Source: Lactuca virosa (lineage: Eukaryota > Streptophyta > Magnoliopsida > Asterales > Asteraceae). From it: DNA of 64,000 bases. The translations under genes were made by a program, and so were the position numbers. Below the pieces are notes generated by a model that worked only from the letters and a program-made list of their open reading frames with translations, ran no database searches and had not been told where the DNA came from. Positions 44,899 through 55,573 of the stretch are shown piece after piece; the stretch's first letter is position 1; each line of letters opens with the position of its first letter. Where the stretch lies: the NCBI GenBank assembly GCA_928212115.1, contig CAKMRJ010005523.1, forward strand, positions 251,764,104 through 251,828,103, in the 5' to 3' direction.

Positions 44899-45498
44899 AA
44901 ATTCAGAAAAATCAAAAATATTGTCGCTAACATTTTTGCTTGTAGATATAATACTGAGAAGTGATATTATCAAGTGATAACAGGCAATCTGAGTCTGCGT
45001 AACGTACCCAAAAATTAAATTGTCTATGCTCTGTGTTTGATGCGCTGGTAGGCACGAAAGATTCTAAAAGGACTTGACTAGGCAGAGTTGAACTTAAGGA
45101 ATTCATAGACTTGACAAATCTTGACCTAGTTAGATCCGTTTAGCCTGACAATACGATGCTTGGATAGGTTGAGCAGGGAGATAAATATGGGAATCTACTG
45201 GTCACATTAAAAGAACCTGTATCTGGAACCGTGGATTAACTTTTCCTCGATGTGCGGATTCTATCCTTAATTCCGGTATTGATGGGGTGACTGGTGAATT
45301 CTGATAAATTAGGTCTGTAGAAAATTGTTTTCTCTCTATCTGTCTGTTAGTCATATGTTGCTTCCTTTGCGTGATCGAGAGATCCGACCTGGACTATAAC
45401 ATATGCAACTCTATTTCTCTGCATCCTCTATCTATGCAATTCTTTCTATCTGTTAGCCATATACTGTCTCCTTTGCGTGACTCACAATCCGACCTGGT
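44899..45498 (+). repeat. Inverted repeat, right arm
   Basis: Pairs with 43638-44237 around a 661-bp spacer. It probably is the original copy, because its outer end continues into a third unit of the local tandem repeat. Confidence 0.92.
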
Positions 45499-45620
45499 AC
45501 ATAGTATATGCATCATTCTTTCTCTCAATCCCTCTAAAACTTCAGTTAGTCATATGTTTCACCCTCTGCGTGATTGGAAGAGATCCGACCTGGGTGTATA
45601 GCATATGCATTCTAAATCTA
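45346..45620 (+). repeat. Tandem repeat of about 100 bp, three copies
   Basis: Copies start at 45346, 45452 and 45545. Each has GTTAGYCATAT, CTCYTTTGCGTGA-like, ATCCGACCTGG and GCATATGC segments. The first copy and part of the second lie in the inverted-repeat arm. Confidence 0.8.
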
Positions 45621-46296
45621 TCTCCTCTCTTAATGATTGTCTGCTCACCCGATGTAAGGAGTATTTTGGAAGTCCTTGATTACTGGAGCATATCAGGAAG
45701 CGGGAAACATGTTCCAGTACAACTAAAAATTGAACACTTACAGATTGTCTATAGATCTCGCTGCTCAATTTAGGTGGACAACAATATCCCTGGCCGTCGT
45801 CAGCTGAATGGTCCTTAAGAAATATTATCTAGAAACTTAGGATCACTTTGTCTTGTAACTGATGGTATGTCCTAATTCTGTCACAATTTTTCGTGTTTAA
45901 GTGGACCACAATACCAGCGATCGACTAGACAAAGACGTGAAAATAAAGGTACCGACAAGTGGATTAAGGCTGTCTAACAACTTTGATCCCAGTAATACAA
46001 AATTATTTTAAGTGACTTTTGAGATAAATTTATGTCTGTATTTATTTTATCTCATTTTTAATTTTATTTTTTATTTTTATTTTTATTTTATTTTTATTTT
46101 TATTTTTATAATTGTCAAAATTTAATTTTTTAAATTCTTTAATTCTTAAATTTTAGAAATTATTTTATTTTATTTTTAGTTTAATTTTAATTTTATTTTA
46201 ATTTTAAAATCCTCAAAAGGTTTTATTTTTGAAAATTTAATCGGGATTTGGACTGTGCCTTATACTGTGTGGGAGACGGGGAAAATTCAAAAGAGG
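45621..46296 (+). other. C spacer before the internal promoter
   Basis: No ORF. About 46060-46230 is an A/T-rich run of TTTTATTTTTATTT repeats. Confidence 0.6.
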
Positions 46297-46303
46297 TATA
46301 AAA
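46297..46303 (+). promoter_or_regulatory. Internal TATA box for ORF2 of C
   Basis: TATAAAA, followed after about 30-90 bp by a CT-rich stretch (CTCTCTCTCATC) typical of plant 5' untranslated regions. It is 650 bp ahead of the ORF2 start and far from either LTR. Confidence 0.65.
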
Positions 46304-46451
46304 TGTGGAGTTTACTGCTGTAAACCTTTCCACCTCACTTTTCATCTTTCCACTCTCTCTCTCATCTTTCCGGCCGCAAATCCTCTCCACTCTCTCTCAT
46401 CCTCGAAAAATTTTTGTGTGTTTTTGCAAAATCGCTTAGTCCACATCAAAG

Positions 46452-46942
46452 GTATGCTAAAACCGACTGAGGAAGTGTTGTTTGTTCATCGATTCGACTG
46501 AAACTGGAGGATTAATCGAGGTTTTTCAGTTCGTCGGCGTTTACGGTTTCGGGAGGGCTTACGACCGTACACGGTCTGAGCTTACGGTCTAGAAGCTTAC
46601 GACCGTAAACTCCTTTTGGAGCTTACGACCGTAAACTCCTTTTGGAGCTTACGACCGTAAACTCCGTTTACGGTCAGGAGATTACTGCAATGGGTTTACG
46701 GCCGTAAACCCCATTTTGACCAATATTGACCGTAAACCCAATTTGGACCGTAAACTCAATTTTAACCAGTATTGACCGTAAACTCAATTTGGACCGTAAA
46801 CCCAATGTTGACCATGGTTGACCGTAAACTCAAAATCTTGATCAAAATATTTTTTGGCCAAAATGAAATTGATTAATTAAGAGAACTTAAAGCTTTAGCT
46901 GCTCAAATATTTTGTTTTCTTACTTGGCCTGGTTTAGTGCAG
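46452..46942 (+). other. Candidate 5'UTR intron of ORF2
   Basis: Donor CAAAG|GTATGC at 46451/46452. Acceptor TTTAGTGCAG|ATCAATG at 46942/46943 with a T-rich stretch before it. Length 491. The ORF2 start codon is four bases after the acceptor. The intron carries the GACCGTAAAC repeat cluster. Confidence 0.65.
46536..46835 (+). repeat. GACCGTAAAC / TTTACGGTC repeat cluster
   Basis: About eleven copies in both orientations, including 26-bp direct repeats of GAGCTTACGACCGTAAACTC and one full palindrome GTTTACGGCCGTAAAC. The same core is upstream of the LTR TATA box. Confidence 0.9.
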
Positions 46943-46946
46943 ATCA

Positions 46947-49605
46947 ATGGCGAGTTTGAAGTTTGCTTACATGCATAACATGGCAATTGTACTGGATGAT
47001 CCTCCTGCTGCTCATGGAGATTTCAGATCGATGATCTACAGGCTGAGAGAATGCTGCCTAGCCTTTGCCATTACTGTGAACCCAGTCATTTATCAGAAGA
47101 TTGTCAGGGAGTTCTGGCAGACTGCTAAGATGGCAAGAGACAATGGAGTAGTTACCGTTGAAGCTGTGGTTAAAGGATGCAAGATTATGATCACTTAGCA
47201 GTACATCAGAGAAACATTGCTGATTAACGATCAACCTGACTTTCCTACTGAAATCGGGATTGAAGATGTGCAAAAGATTCTCAAGAAGATGGGGTATGAA
47301 GGCACCTATCCTCCAACTGTGAAAAAGCTTCTGCCACCTTACTGGAGATTCTTGGCTCATGTGTTTGTGAGCTGTATCTCGGGCAGAAGATCAGGTGCTG
47401 ATGAAATCTCGCTCAGGAACACAGGGGCAATTGTTTCACTGGCTGCTGGTATCAAATTCAACTTCTCAAAGTTCATATTGGATGAGTTCTTAGTAAACAT
47501 CAATGCTATAAGCCGGGAGACCAGAGACTCTTTCTTGCTGTATCCTAGGTTCATTCAGCTGTTCATTGACACCCAATTTCCGAAGATGGTCAAAGAGGGA
47601 GACACACTAGATATCAAGTCGTTGGGCCCCCACACTGTTGGTCTTATTAAGCAGAATCGCAAGGGCAAGGTCGTCTTCCAAGGATTACATCCTCTTGTGA
47701 AATTTGGAAAATTTGCTGAGATAAATGAATCCTCCGAATCTCATGGAACGTCAGACAAAATGTCATCTGAGCCCACTTCTTCTGAGAGAGTCATTTCGGA
47801 AGATGATGTTATTACAGTGTCGGATCGTGCTGAAGAAGAAGAAACTCCAGCTCCTAATGCTCAAGTAGCTGAGGAACATGAACTGACATTTGTTTAGGTC
47901 CAAAGTGATTATAATGAGGGGTCTTCAAAAGGCGGAACGGAGACTGATTTGTATAAAGACCTCGATCTCACTGGGTTTGATAACGATGAAATTCCTTTAA
48001 ATTTTGGTAGTAATGAAGACTTCATGACCGGTGAAAACCTCAACACGCTACTTGAGAATATCGATGAAGTTGCCCATCCAGCAACAAAGATAAGGGAAAA
48101 TGAAGATGTTCTCGAAGCCACGCCTCCTCTTACCAATCCAATGGCGGAAATAACAATTTCTATGGTGACAGTGTCTGGGATTCCTCCCCTTGATGTTGTT
48201 CCACCTACATCTGAGCCATTGGAAAGTGACCACACAACTACACAGGGCTCTCAACCTCCAACAAAAAGATGAAGACTTGACCCCAGACAGGGAATTCCTG
48301 ATTCGGGTGTATTTCGAAGCTTTACAACTCCACCAACAACTACTCCTGCCATAGTTTCATCTGAACCCGTCAGTGAAGGTCCTAGCACCTTCCATGAAGC
48401 TGGTGGCTCTTCTTTTCCCACAGATTTCTCTCCTCCCAAGTCAAACCATGATGCTGCTTCTGTGAGGCTAGCCAGGTTTTTGGCCGAAGAACAATTCACA
48501 ACGCCTCCCTCACGTGGCAAAGGAATTTCTGTTGGGGGTGGCAACTCAGGAGAAGAAAATCCTACAATACTTGGACTTCAGAAGGAGATCGATGCTCTGA
48601 ATCTGAAAAATATTGATTTAAATCAGAAAAATATTGAGCTAGATATCAAGGTTACAGACCTTCAGACTGAAAATGCAAAGCTCAATATTCAAGTTGCCGA
48701 ACTTATTGAAGATAAAGCTCTGAAGACGAAGCAAATTACTGATCTTCAGACGCATTTTGGCTTATTGACCGCCAGCTACTACGATCTAAAGAAGAAGCTG
48801 GAAGAAGATTTTGGCGACAAATTCAAGTCATCTGTCGATGAGCCAAAGATCTATCTTCCTTATCAAGATGCTCCCATAGTTCCACAACCTACAAGAACAA
48901 CCACCATCGTTGATCGTTTTGACAAGGAACCGGCACAAGCTCCGAGTGTAGTGGCATTGAAACGTGCTAAATTGGCCAAGTCAGCTGAAAAGGGTCAATT
49001 TTTATTCAAAAGGAGCTCAGATCATAATGCACCCTGGGATCAATCAAAGATCACCTTTACGGATCTGGGAGAAAATCGTTTCAGAGACGTTTATGGTGAT
49101 AGGCCAGGGATCATTTCGTGGGGATTCCATGACACTATGAACATGTGGATCGTGAGCAGAAAGAGCCGCAATACTGAAATGTACAAAGATGCTCACGATT
49201 TTCACTCTTTTACTAGGGTTGATCTTACGGAGCTGTCTAATGCTCCTTTCTCACATCCATCAAACAATCCCAGGGCGACTCAGTTCAAGACATTTTTGGA
49301 AGATCAAGTGGCTAAGGGCTTTACTTCAATGAAGACTGTCGAGTCTATAATCAAGGTTTACCCGAGTGTCATTGATCCCAAAACAAATCAGCCAATTCGG
49401 TCAGTGATGTGGCCCACTACTGCTCAACTAAAGCAGATTCCCGTCCTTCAAAACCATCCAGATGGTTCTCTCGCATCCATGCAATACTGGGTGTTTGATG
49501 AAACTACAGCTTCTGCTGTCATCAAGCTTAAAGAGGATTGTATCCGCTTGTATGACAAGAGGGATCTGCTTCAATTTGGTAAGTGGGATATACATTAGGT
49601 CTCCA
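46947..49605 (+). pseudogene. ORF2 of C (SIRE env-position ORF), first part
   Basis: One frame open for 886 codons except TAG 47196, TAG 47895, TGA 48270 and TAG 49596. N-terminal globular part about 1-260 (MASLKFAYMHNMAIV, VNPVIYQKIVREFWQTAKMA, LPPYWRFLAHVFVSCISGRR, YPRFIQLFIDTQFPKMV), acidic Ser/Thr/Pro-rich linker about 270-530, coiled coil about 541-640 (LQKEIDALNLKNIDLNQKN), and a C-terminal domain (FTDLGENRFRDVYGDRPGII). No signal peptide or clear membrane segment seen. It lies between pol and 3' LTR, where SIRE elements have their env-like ORF. Function unknown. D interrupts it at 49605. Confidence 0.75.
49601..49605 (+). other. Target site duplication of D, left
   Basis: CTCCA, identical to 55031-55035. 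Confidence 0.93.
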
Positions 49606-50370
49606 TGTTGGAGATAGTGTCTAAGTCCATAACTATATTTGGTATGTACTTGACCCGACCCGGCATGGTCCATTTGGGTTGCACTTCACCCGAACAATTT
49701 ACGGATAATCTTTTGAGAATAGTATAAGTTATGATTTATTAATATATTATAAGTTCTAATATATTAATATAAAATCATATTATTTAATTAGTGTTGATCT
49801 ATAATTAATTTAGAATTAATTTAGAGATCAAAAGTATGACTAATTAAATATGGGCTCTTGTATTTATATAGTGTGGGCTAATGCTTATTTGGAATGGGCT
49901 AGGCTTGCATGGAAAGTCCATGGATACTCCATGGAGCTTTAACCCATGGATCTCATGGAAATGAAAAGACATGGGTATTAGGGTTTACATGGATGTAACC
50001 CTAATCCACCACACTATATAAAGGAGGCTTTGGTTCTTGAAATAATACTAGTTGATGTGTGTAAACCAAGAGGGCCGATTTCAAGAAGTTTGTGACTATT
50101 CTCTCAAGTTTCCAAGTTTGTGGTGATTTGTGACTTCCATTTGAGGCATCCACATTATTGGTGCTAGGCTCTCAAACTCCAAGAAATCAACTACTACTAT
50201 AAGGTAAGTAATTCTACTAGTTTTATTTGATTCAAGTACCCCATGCCATGCTAGTTAGGATAAGAACCTTGGAAAAATAATTATTTGCATGTATCTTAGT
50301 CAAACATAGATCCAAGGTTTCTAGGGTTGCATGTACACCATAGGAGTGTTAGAATGCTCAAAACCCATCA
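49606..50370 (+). repeat. 5' LTR of D
   Basis: TGTTGGAGATAG...AAAACCCATCA, 765 bp, TATA box TATATAAA at 50015-50022. Confidence 0.95.
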
Positions 50371-50371
50371 G

Positions 50372-50383
50372 TGGTATCAGAGC
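50372..50383 (+). other. Primer binding site of D
   Basis: TGGTATCAGAGC one base after the LTR. Confidence 0.95.
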
Positions 50384-50413
50384 CTGGTTTGTTTATTTGA
50401 TACTTGATGCAAA

Positions 50414-50453
<40 letters not shown>

Positions 50454-51708
50454 TGAAAAAACGAAGTTTTGTTCAAAAGCTCGTATCAAAATTTCAAGTT
50501 TTGTATATGTACTTACGATTCTTGAAATTTTTGATATGAATAGTCATAAACATATGAGTTTAGAAGATCATAGAAATTATGTGCTAATAATTGATTAGAT
50601 TAATTCTTGATCTTTATGTGTTTTAATGGAGTCCATAACTAGTTCTTAAGTTATGGATAACCAAAAGTCACATTTATAAATAACCATTAAAAGAACACAT
50701 AGGTTACAAAAAATGAAGAGTCTTCATTTTTAATAACCATTAACTCATAAGTTATGAGAAATGAAAAGTTTTGAAAGCTTACAAAACTTGCCCTCAAGTT
50801 TTGGAACATGTAAAGTCATATTAAAAACTTTAGTTCCAACCCCTAGAATTTTAAAAGTTAAAATTCAACCCTTATACTTTATAATATTATAAGTTTAATA
50901 ATATTTATATATGTATAAGATCAAGTCGTCTTACCGCTACTACGCCTCATTCACGAAGCCGATCTATAAGGGGGGTATAAGGTTGTTGCCTATAAAATGA
51001 CAACTTAATGGGTGTCCACTCTCACCCACCGCTTCCTTGATCGGTGGAGGGTCGTTAGCCGAACGGGTAGGACAAGGACTTATAAATTCTCATTAAAAGT
51101 ATAATGATAATACTAAAGTAACTAAACTTTATTGAATTCCCAATCTTAGTTATTTTAGGAAAATGTGAATAAGGTGCTAATCCATGAAATTACACTTTAC
51201 ACTTTGTTTAAGTCGTTAGTGGAGCGTGTGTGGTTAACCGGCACACTAACTTGAACTTAACAAGGTAGGTAAAGGGTGACTTAATGTTTATCATAGTATC
51301 AATGGAGCGTGTGTGGTTAACCGGCACATCGATTGAGGGGTAATACATTAAGGGTACCAAGTAATTTGCATGGTTACTTCACACCTTGTTTTGTGATCCT
51401 CGACATCCCAGTCACAAAACTTGAAGGGCACACTCGAGATTGAAACATGCCATTGAAGAAAGTTCAATGAATCTCAAAGAATCTAGGAGTTTCTAAACCA
51501 ATTAAAACCTAATTAAATATTTCGTTTTTCATGGTGGAAATTGGTGAATCGTCATTCACCTACCTTCAAATATCTTATAGCTTAGATTACGACATCCCTC
51601 TTCTAAGTTATAAAATATTGTGTTGGGTCCTAGCCTTAATATTACATTTGGGTGTTTTATTAAGGACTATCTCTATATCTAATCTAATCTATTCCCTCTT
51701 CTTTTCAG
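50384..51708 (+). other. D leader, with poly(A) tract
   Basis: Non-coding. Pure A run at 50415-50451 (37 bp). Two direct repeats of a segment with GTGTGTGGTTAACCGGCACA near 51228 and 51308. Ends TTTTCAG before the gag ATG. Confidence 0.8.
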
Positions 51709-53067
51709 ATGTCTTCCAATAACAATGCTTCTGGCTCAAACCCTACTAGCTCCTTCTCTCTCATGAATCTTTGTGGGAGAGTCATATTTGATGGGTCCAA
51801 CTTTACAGATTGGATCAGAAACATCAGGATGGTCACTCGGTATGAGAACAAAGAATATGTTCTCGACAAGGAGCTGAAGGTACCCGAGCCAACTGCTACT
51901 CCTGAAGAGCTTGCTGAATATGAGGTATATGAAAGAGATGCTACAAAAGTGGCATGCATCATGATGGCCACTATGACAGCCGAGATCCAAAAGTCCTATG
52001 AGGACTATTATCCTTTTGAGATGCACCAGGACTTGATGGACCGCTACCATCAAAGTGCTCGTCAAGAGCGATATGAAATAATCTCCTCCATGATAACAAC
52101 CCAAATGAAGGATGGTGAACCCATCACGGGCCACATGCAGAAAATGCAAAGGTATGTGGACCGTTTACTGAAGCTGAATGTGAACTTCCCTGAGGAGTTA
52201 GCAATAGACATCATTTTGCACTCCTTGCCATCGTGTTATGATCAATTCTGCATGACATATCACATGAACAAGGAAGAAGTCACCCTCAGCAAACTTCAAG
52301 GACTCTTGAAGACCGCTGAAAGTGGTCTAAAGGGTAAGTCGGTTGTTACTACTCCTACTCCTACTCCAACTGCGGCCAATGTCTTGGCAATCGGGCATGG
52401 CAAAGGGAAGAAGAGAAAGAACCCTTCTAAGGGTACCAAGGGTAAGACCCTTGAAGGCTCCTCTTCAAGCAAAACCAAGAAAGGTTTTGTCACTCCTTTT
52501 GCTAACCCTAATGAGGCTGAATGCTTCTATTGCCATGAAAAGTCGCACTGGAAGCGAAACTGCCCAAAGTACCAGCAAGATTTGAAGGATGGGAAAGTAA
52601 AACCCAACCATGCAGGTATATACACTATATTGTCTAATAACTCACCTCATTCTAAGTCTTGGGTCCTTGATACAGGTTGTGGTATTCATATATGTTGTGA
52701 TTTGCAGGGACTAAAAAGAAGTGAGAATGTGGAGCAGGGAAAGACAAACTTGATCATGGGAAACAGGAAAGCTTCACCTGTCACCAAGATAGGAGTTTAT
52801 TCCTTAGTGCTAAATAGTGGGTTTACATTAGATTTGAATAAATGTTATTATTCGCCAGAAATGGTAAGACATGTTATTTCCTTTCATGCATTGTATAAAC
52901 AAGGTTTTACCTTTTATTTTGATAATAATAATGGTAGTATTGATGCTTTCTTTAATAATGTTCTTTATTTTAAAGCATTACCTTGTCATGGTGTGTATGA
53001 AACTGTATCTGTTGTAGATAATCTAGGCAATTACTTGGAAAAGTTCCAAGCAGAAGACAGTGGCTGA
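51709..53067 (+). CDS. gag: Gag-protease of D
   Basis: 452 codons, no stop. Start MSSNNNASGS is the first ATG after the leader and matches element A. Copia gag domain about 20-230 (VIFDGSNFTDWIRNIRMV; LLKLNVNFPEELAIDIILHS), Lys-rich stretch about 225-265, zinc knuckle CFYCHEKSHWKRNC about 275-288. Protease site SWVLDTGCGIHICCD (about 321-335). The last residues read KFQAEDSG because a deletion joins this frame to RNase H out of frame. It could still yield capsid and protease. Confidence 0.9.
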   Translation: MSSNNNASGSNPTSSFSLMNLCGRVIFDGSNFTDWIRNIRMVTRYENKEYVLDKELKVPEPTATPEELAEYEVYERDATKVACIMMATMTAEIQKSYEDYYPFEMHQDLMDRYHQSARQERYEIISSMITTQMKDGEPITGHMQKMQRYVDRLLKLNVNFPEELAIDIILHSLPSCYDQFCMTYHMNKEEVTLSKLQGLLKTAESGLKGKSVVTTPTPTPTAANVLAIGHGKGKKRKNPSKGTKGKTLEGSSSSKTKKGFVTPFANPNEAECFYCHEKSHWKRNCPKYQQDLKDGKVKPNHAGIYTILSNNSPHSKSWVLDTGCGIHICCDLQGLKRSENVEQGKTNLIMGNRKASPVTKIGVYSLVLNSGFTLDLNKCYYSPEMVRHVISFHALYKQGFTFYFDNNNGSIDAFFNNVLYFKALPCHGVYETVSVVDNLGNYLEKFQAEDSG

Positions 53068-53428
53068 TTCCACTTGTGAATCAGAGTATATAGCAGCAAG
53101 CGAGGCAGCAAAGGAGGCTATATGGCTAAAGAACTTCATCGGAGACCTTGGAGTTGTACCAGCTATAAAGGAGCCAATGGAGATTTTCTGTGACAGCAAT
53201 AGTGCGGTTGCCTTAGCCAAGGAACCAAGAGATCATGGGAGATCCAGACACATTGATAGAAAATATCACTTCATCAGACATCGAATAGAAGAAGGAATCC
53301 TCGTGGCAAAGAGGGTATCATCGGATGAGAACCCAGCAGATCCCCTCACGAAGGGACTGACTCGGGCTAAGCATCTCCAGCATGCTCGGAGCATAAGGCT
53401 GAAGGATGATATTAGTTTTAGTAGTTAG
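53046..53428 (+). pseudogene. RNase H of D, N-terminally deleted
   Basis: Reads VADSTCESEYIAASEAAKEA (Glu), IFCDSNSAVALA (Asp), RHIDRKYHFIRHR (Asp) and NPADPLTKGLTRAKH, ending at TAG 53426. The first catalytic Asp and everything from integrase to RT are deleted. Confidence 0.88.
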
Positions 53429-54252
53429 ATAATCTTGAAATTTGTAAAATGTAATTGACATTTGATGATAAATAAAAGCTGTTATTTATGAGTAAAGTGT
53501 TGCTATCTCTTGTCAATCGTTTACTATTATTTCTTTTTGCATGTTTTGACTTCCAGAATAATTATGTTATGGTTTATATCATATTATTCAAACTCTCCAC
53601 AGTCGGTCATATGTTGGAAGTAAATATGAATCAAGACTGTCATGGGCTGGCTTGTAGAGGTCTAAGATGTTAGACAAAGCGGGGCTACAGCACTCATGAG
53701 TGCTCATAAGTTCTGAGTATTGGATTCAACCCGCGCTCACTTGTATCACTTCATGGAATTTATCTCGAGTGATCGTGAGACGGTAATATCATATAAGTCT
53801 TCAAACCTAGAGATATGATTTGTTGCCTATGAGTTGGTTATGCATTGATTGCACGAAAACGCATTGGTAACTCGATGTTATAAACCGTGCTTTTGTGTGT
53901 AATTCAACAAGTAGTAGAGCAAACATATGAGTCAAAGTTTATCTGTTCCTTCTAGAATTAGAAGCGATATCTGGGCCCCTCGATGATTTTGTTTTGACCT
54001 ATGTACCGGGCCCGGTCAGAACTAAATTGATGTGTTCAGTTAAGTTCTATGTCAAACAAATCAGAAATCGGGAAACAAATGCTGGACAATAAGCAAGACC
54101 ATGTTCCATGTATTTGTCCGGCTGATATCTAGAACAGAGGATTATATGATCACTTATCTAAAATGGCGCTTCATAGTTCAACAGAGTTTTAAGAGCTACG
54201 ATTGCTGATCGGTTCCTGAAGTCATACTTGCAACTATAGTTATTAGACTTAT
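53429..54252 (+). other. D 3' untranslated region
   Basis: No ORF. The decayed copia at 12360-13060 keeps the same segments in the same order. Confidence 0.75.
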
Positions 54253-54265
54253 CCAAGTGGGAGAC
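54253..54265 (+). other. Polypurine tract of D
   Basis: CCAAGTGGGAGAC next to the 3' LTR. Confidence 0.92.
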
Positions 54266-55030
54266 TATTGAAGATAGTGTCTAAGTCCATAACTATATTT
54301 GGTATGTACTTGACCCGACCCGGCATGGTCCATTTGGGTTGCACTTCACCCGAACAATTTACGGATAATCTTTTGAGAATAGTATAAGTTATGATTTATT
54401 AATATATTATAAGTTCTAATATATTAATTTAAAATCATATTATTTAATTAGTGTTGATCTATAATTAATTTAGAATTAATTTAGAGATCAAAAGTATGAC
54501 TAATTAAATATGGGCTCTTGTATTTATATAGTGTGGGCTAATGCTTATTTGGAATGGGCTAGGCTTGCATGGAAAGTCCATGGATACTCCATGGAGCTTT
54601 AACCCATGGATCTCATGGAAATGAAAAGACATGGGTATTAGGGTTTACATGGATGTAACCCTAATCCACCACACTATATAAAGGAGGTTTTGGTTCTTGA
54701 AATAATACTAGTTGATGTGTGTAAACCAAGAGGGCCGATTTCAAGAAGTTTGTGACTATTCTCTCAAGTTTCCAAGTTTGTGGTGATTTGTGACTTCCAT
54801 TTGAGGCATCCACATTATTGGTGCTAGGCTCTCAAACTCCAAGCAATCAACTACTACTACAAGGTAAGTAATTTTACTAGTTTTATTTGATTCAAGTACC
54901 CCATGCCATGCTAGTTAGGATAAGAACCTTGGAAAAATAATTATTTGGATGTATCTTAGTCAAACATAGATCCAAGGTTTCTATGGTTGCATGTACACCA
55001 TAGGAGTGTTAGAATGCTCAAAACCCATCA
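54266..55030 (+). repeat. 3' LTR of D
   Basis: 765 bp. It begins TATTGAAGATAG where the 5' LTR has TGTTGGAGATAG: G to A at positions 2 and 6. The lost terminal TG would impair re-integration of a copy with this end. Confidence 0.95.
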
Positions 55031-55035
55031 CTCCA
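55031..55035 (+). other. Target site duplication of D, right
   Basis: CTCCA. Confidence 0.93.
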
Positions 55036-55175
55036 TTCATCAGATCAAGGTGGCTGAAGACCTTTTTGAGTCCGCTGCAAAGGAGTACACTTCGATGGTT
55101 GCTGAGATTATCGAGAAGGAGATGTGGAACGGAGTTATGGGAAAATCTGATGTGCTGGTGGTCGACAAAAACTGA
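55036..55175 (+). pseudogene. ORF2 of C, C-terminal end
   Basis: Continues in frame once D and one CTCCA are discounted: HQIKVAEDLFESAAKEYT, then MWNGVMGKSDVLVVDKN and TGA at 55173. The polypurine tract follows 18 bp later. Confidence 0.85.
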
Positions 55176-55193
55176 GTCCAAGCTAGCACCAAA

Positions 55194-55206
55194 CCAAGGG
55201 GGAGAT
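55194..55206 (+). other. Polypurine tract of C
   Basis: CCAAGGGGGAGAT adjoining the 3' LTR. Confidence 0.93.
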
Positions 55207-55573
55207 TGAAGGGTCCAGTTAATGGTTTGGTCTAGGCTTTCATTGTATTTGTTCTTCTGTGTCTTTAAATTCAGTTTGTGGGTTGTTTAGCTGTTTACGG
55301 TCGGATAGTGAGTTTACGGCCGTAAACACGTTTACGGCCGTAAACACGTTTACGGCCGTAAACCCAGTTTGCGGCCCAAGTCGAGTATTTATAGAGGATT
55401 TGTAGGTCTTTGTCTGGTTGTTGATGCCAGAGTGTTTACGGTTTATTGTATCGAGTTCTACCTGACGTTTTTCTGCAATAAACATGTGCAAGCTTGATTA
55501 ATCTTCTTCTTCTACTTCTATTGTGATTGTTTGTTGCTTGATCATTGGTAAAGATCCGTTTCAAGACCTTACA
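55207..55573 (+). repeat. 3' LTR of C
   Basis: 367 bp; three palindrome units against two in the 5' LTR. Confidence 0.93.

Larger units (their letters stand above)
49606..55030 (+). mobile_element. Ty1/copia element D, internally deleted, young
   Basis: Plus strand: LTR 49606-50370, primer site, leader, intact gag-protease ORF, deletion, RNase H C-terminal part, untranslated region, polypurine tract, LTR 54266-55030. Integrase and RT are missing. Both LTRs are 765 bp with about nine differences by eye (about 1.2%). Inserted in ORF2 of C with duplication CTCCA. Confidence 0.94.
43208..55573 (+). mobile_element. Non-autonomous copia-type element C with extra ORF, hosting D
   Basis: Plus strand: LTR (43208-43557), degraded primer site, left arm of an inverted repeat, RNase H, right arm, internal promoter, 5'UTR intron, large ORF2 (split by D), polypurine tract, LTR (55207-55573). 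Gag, protease, integrase and most RT are absent. It sits in the gag of S with target duplication TTGTC. The LTRs differ mainly by one 18-bp palindrome unit, so it is fairly young. Confidence 0.9.

Noticed and set aside
46947..49605. Calling ORF2 of C an envelope gene
   Set aside because: Position fits the env-like ORF of SIRE elements, but I see no signal peptide, membrane anchor or cleavage site.
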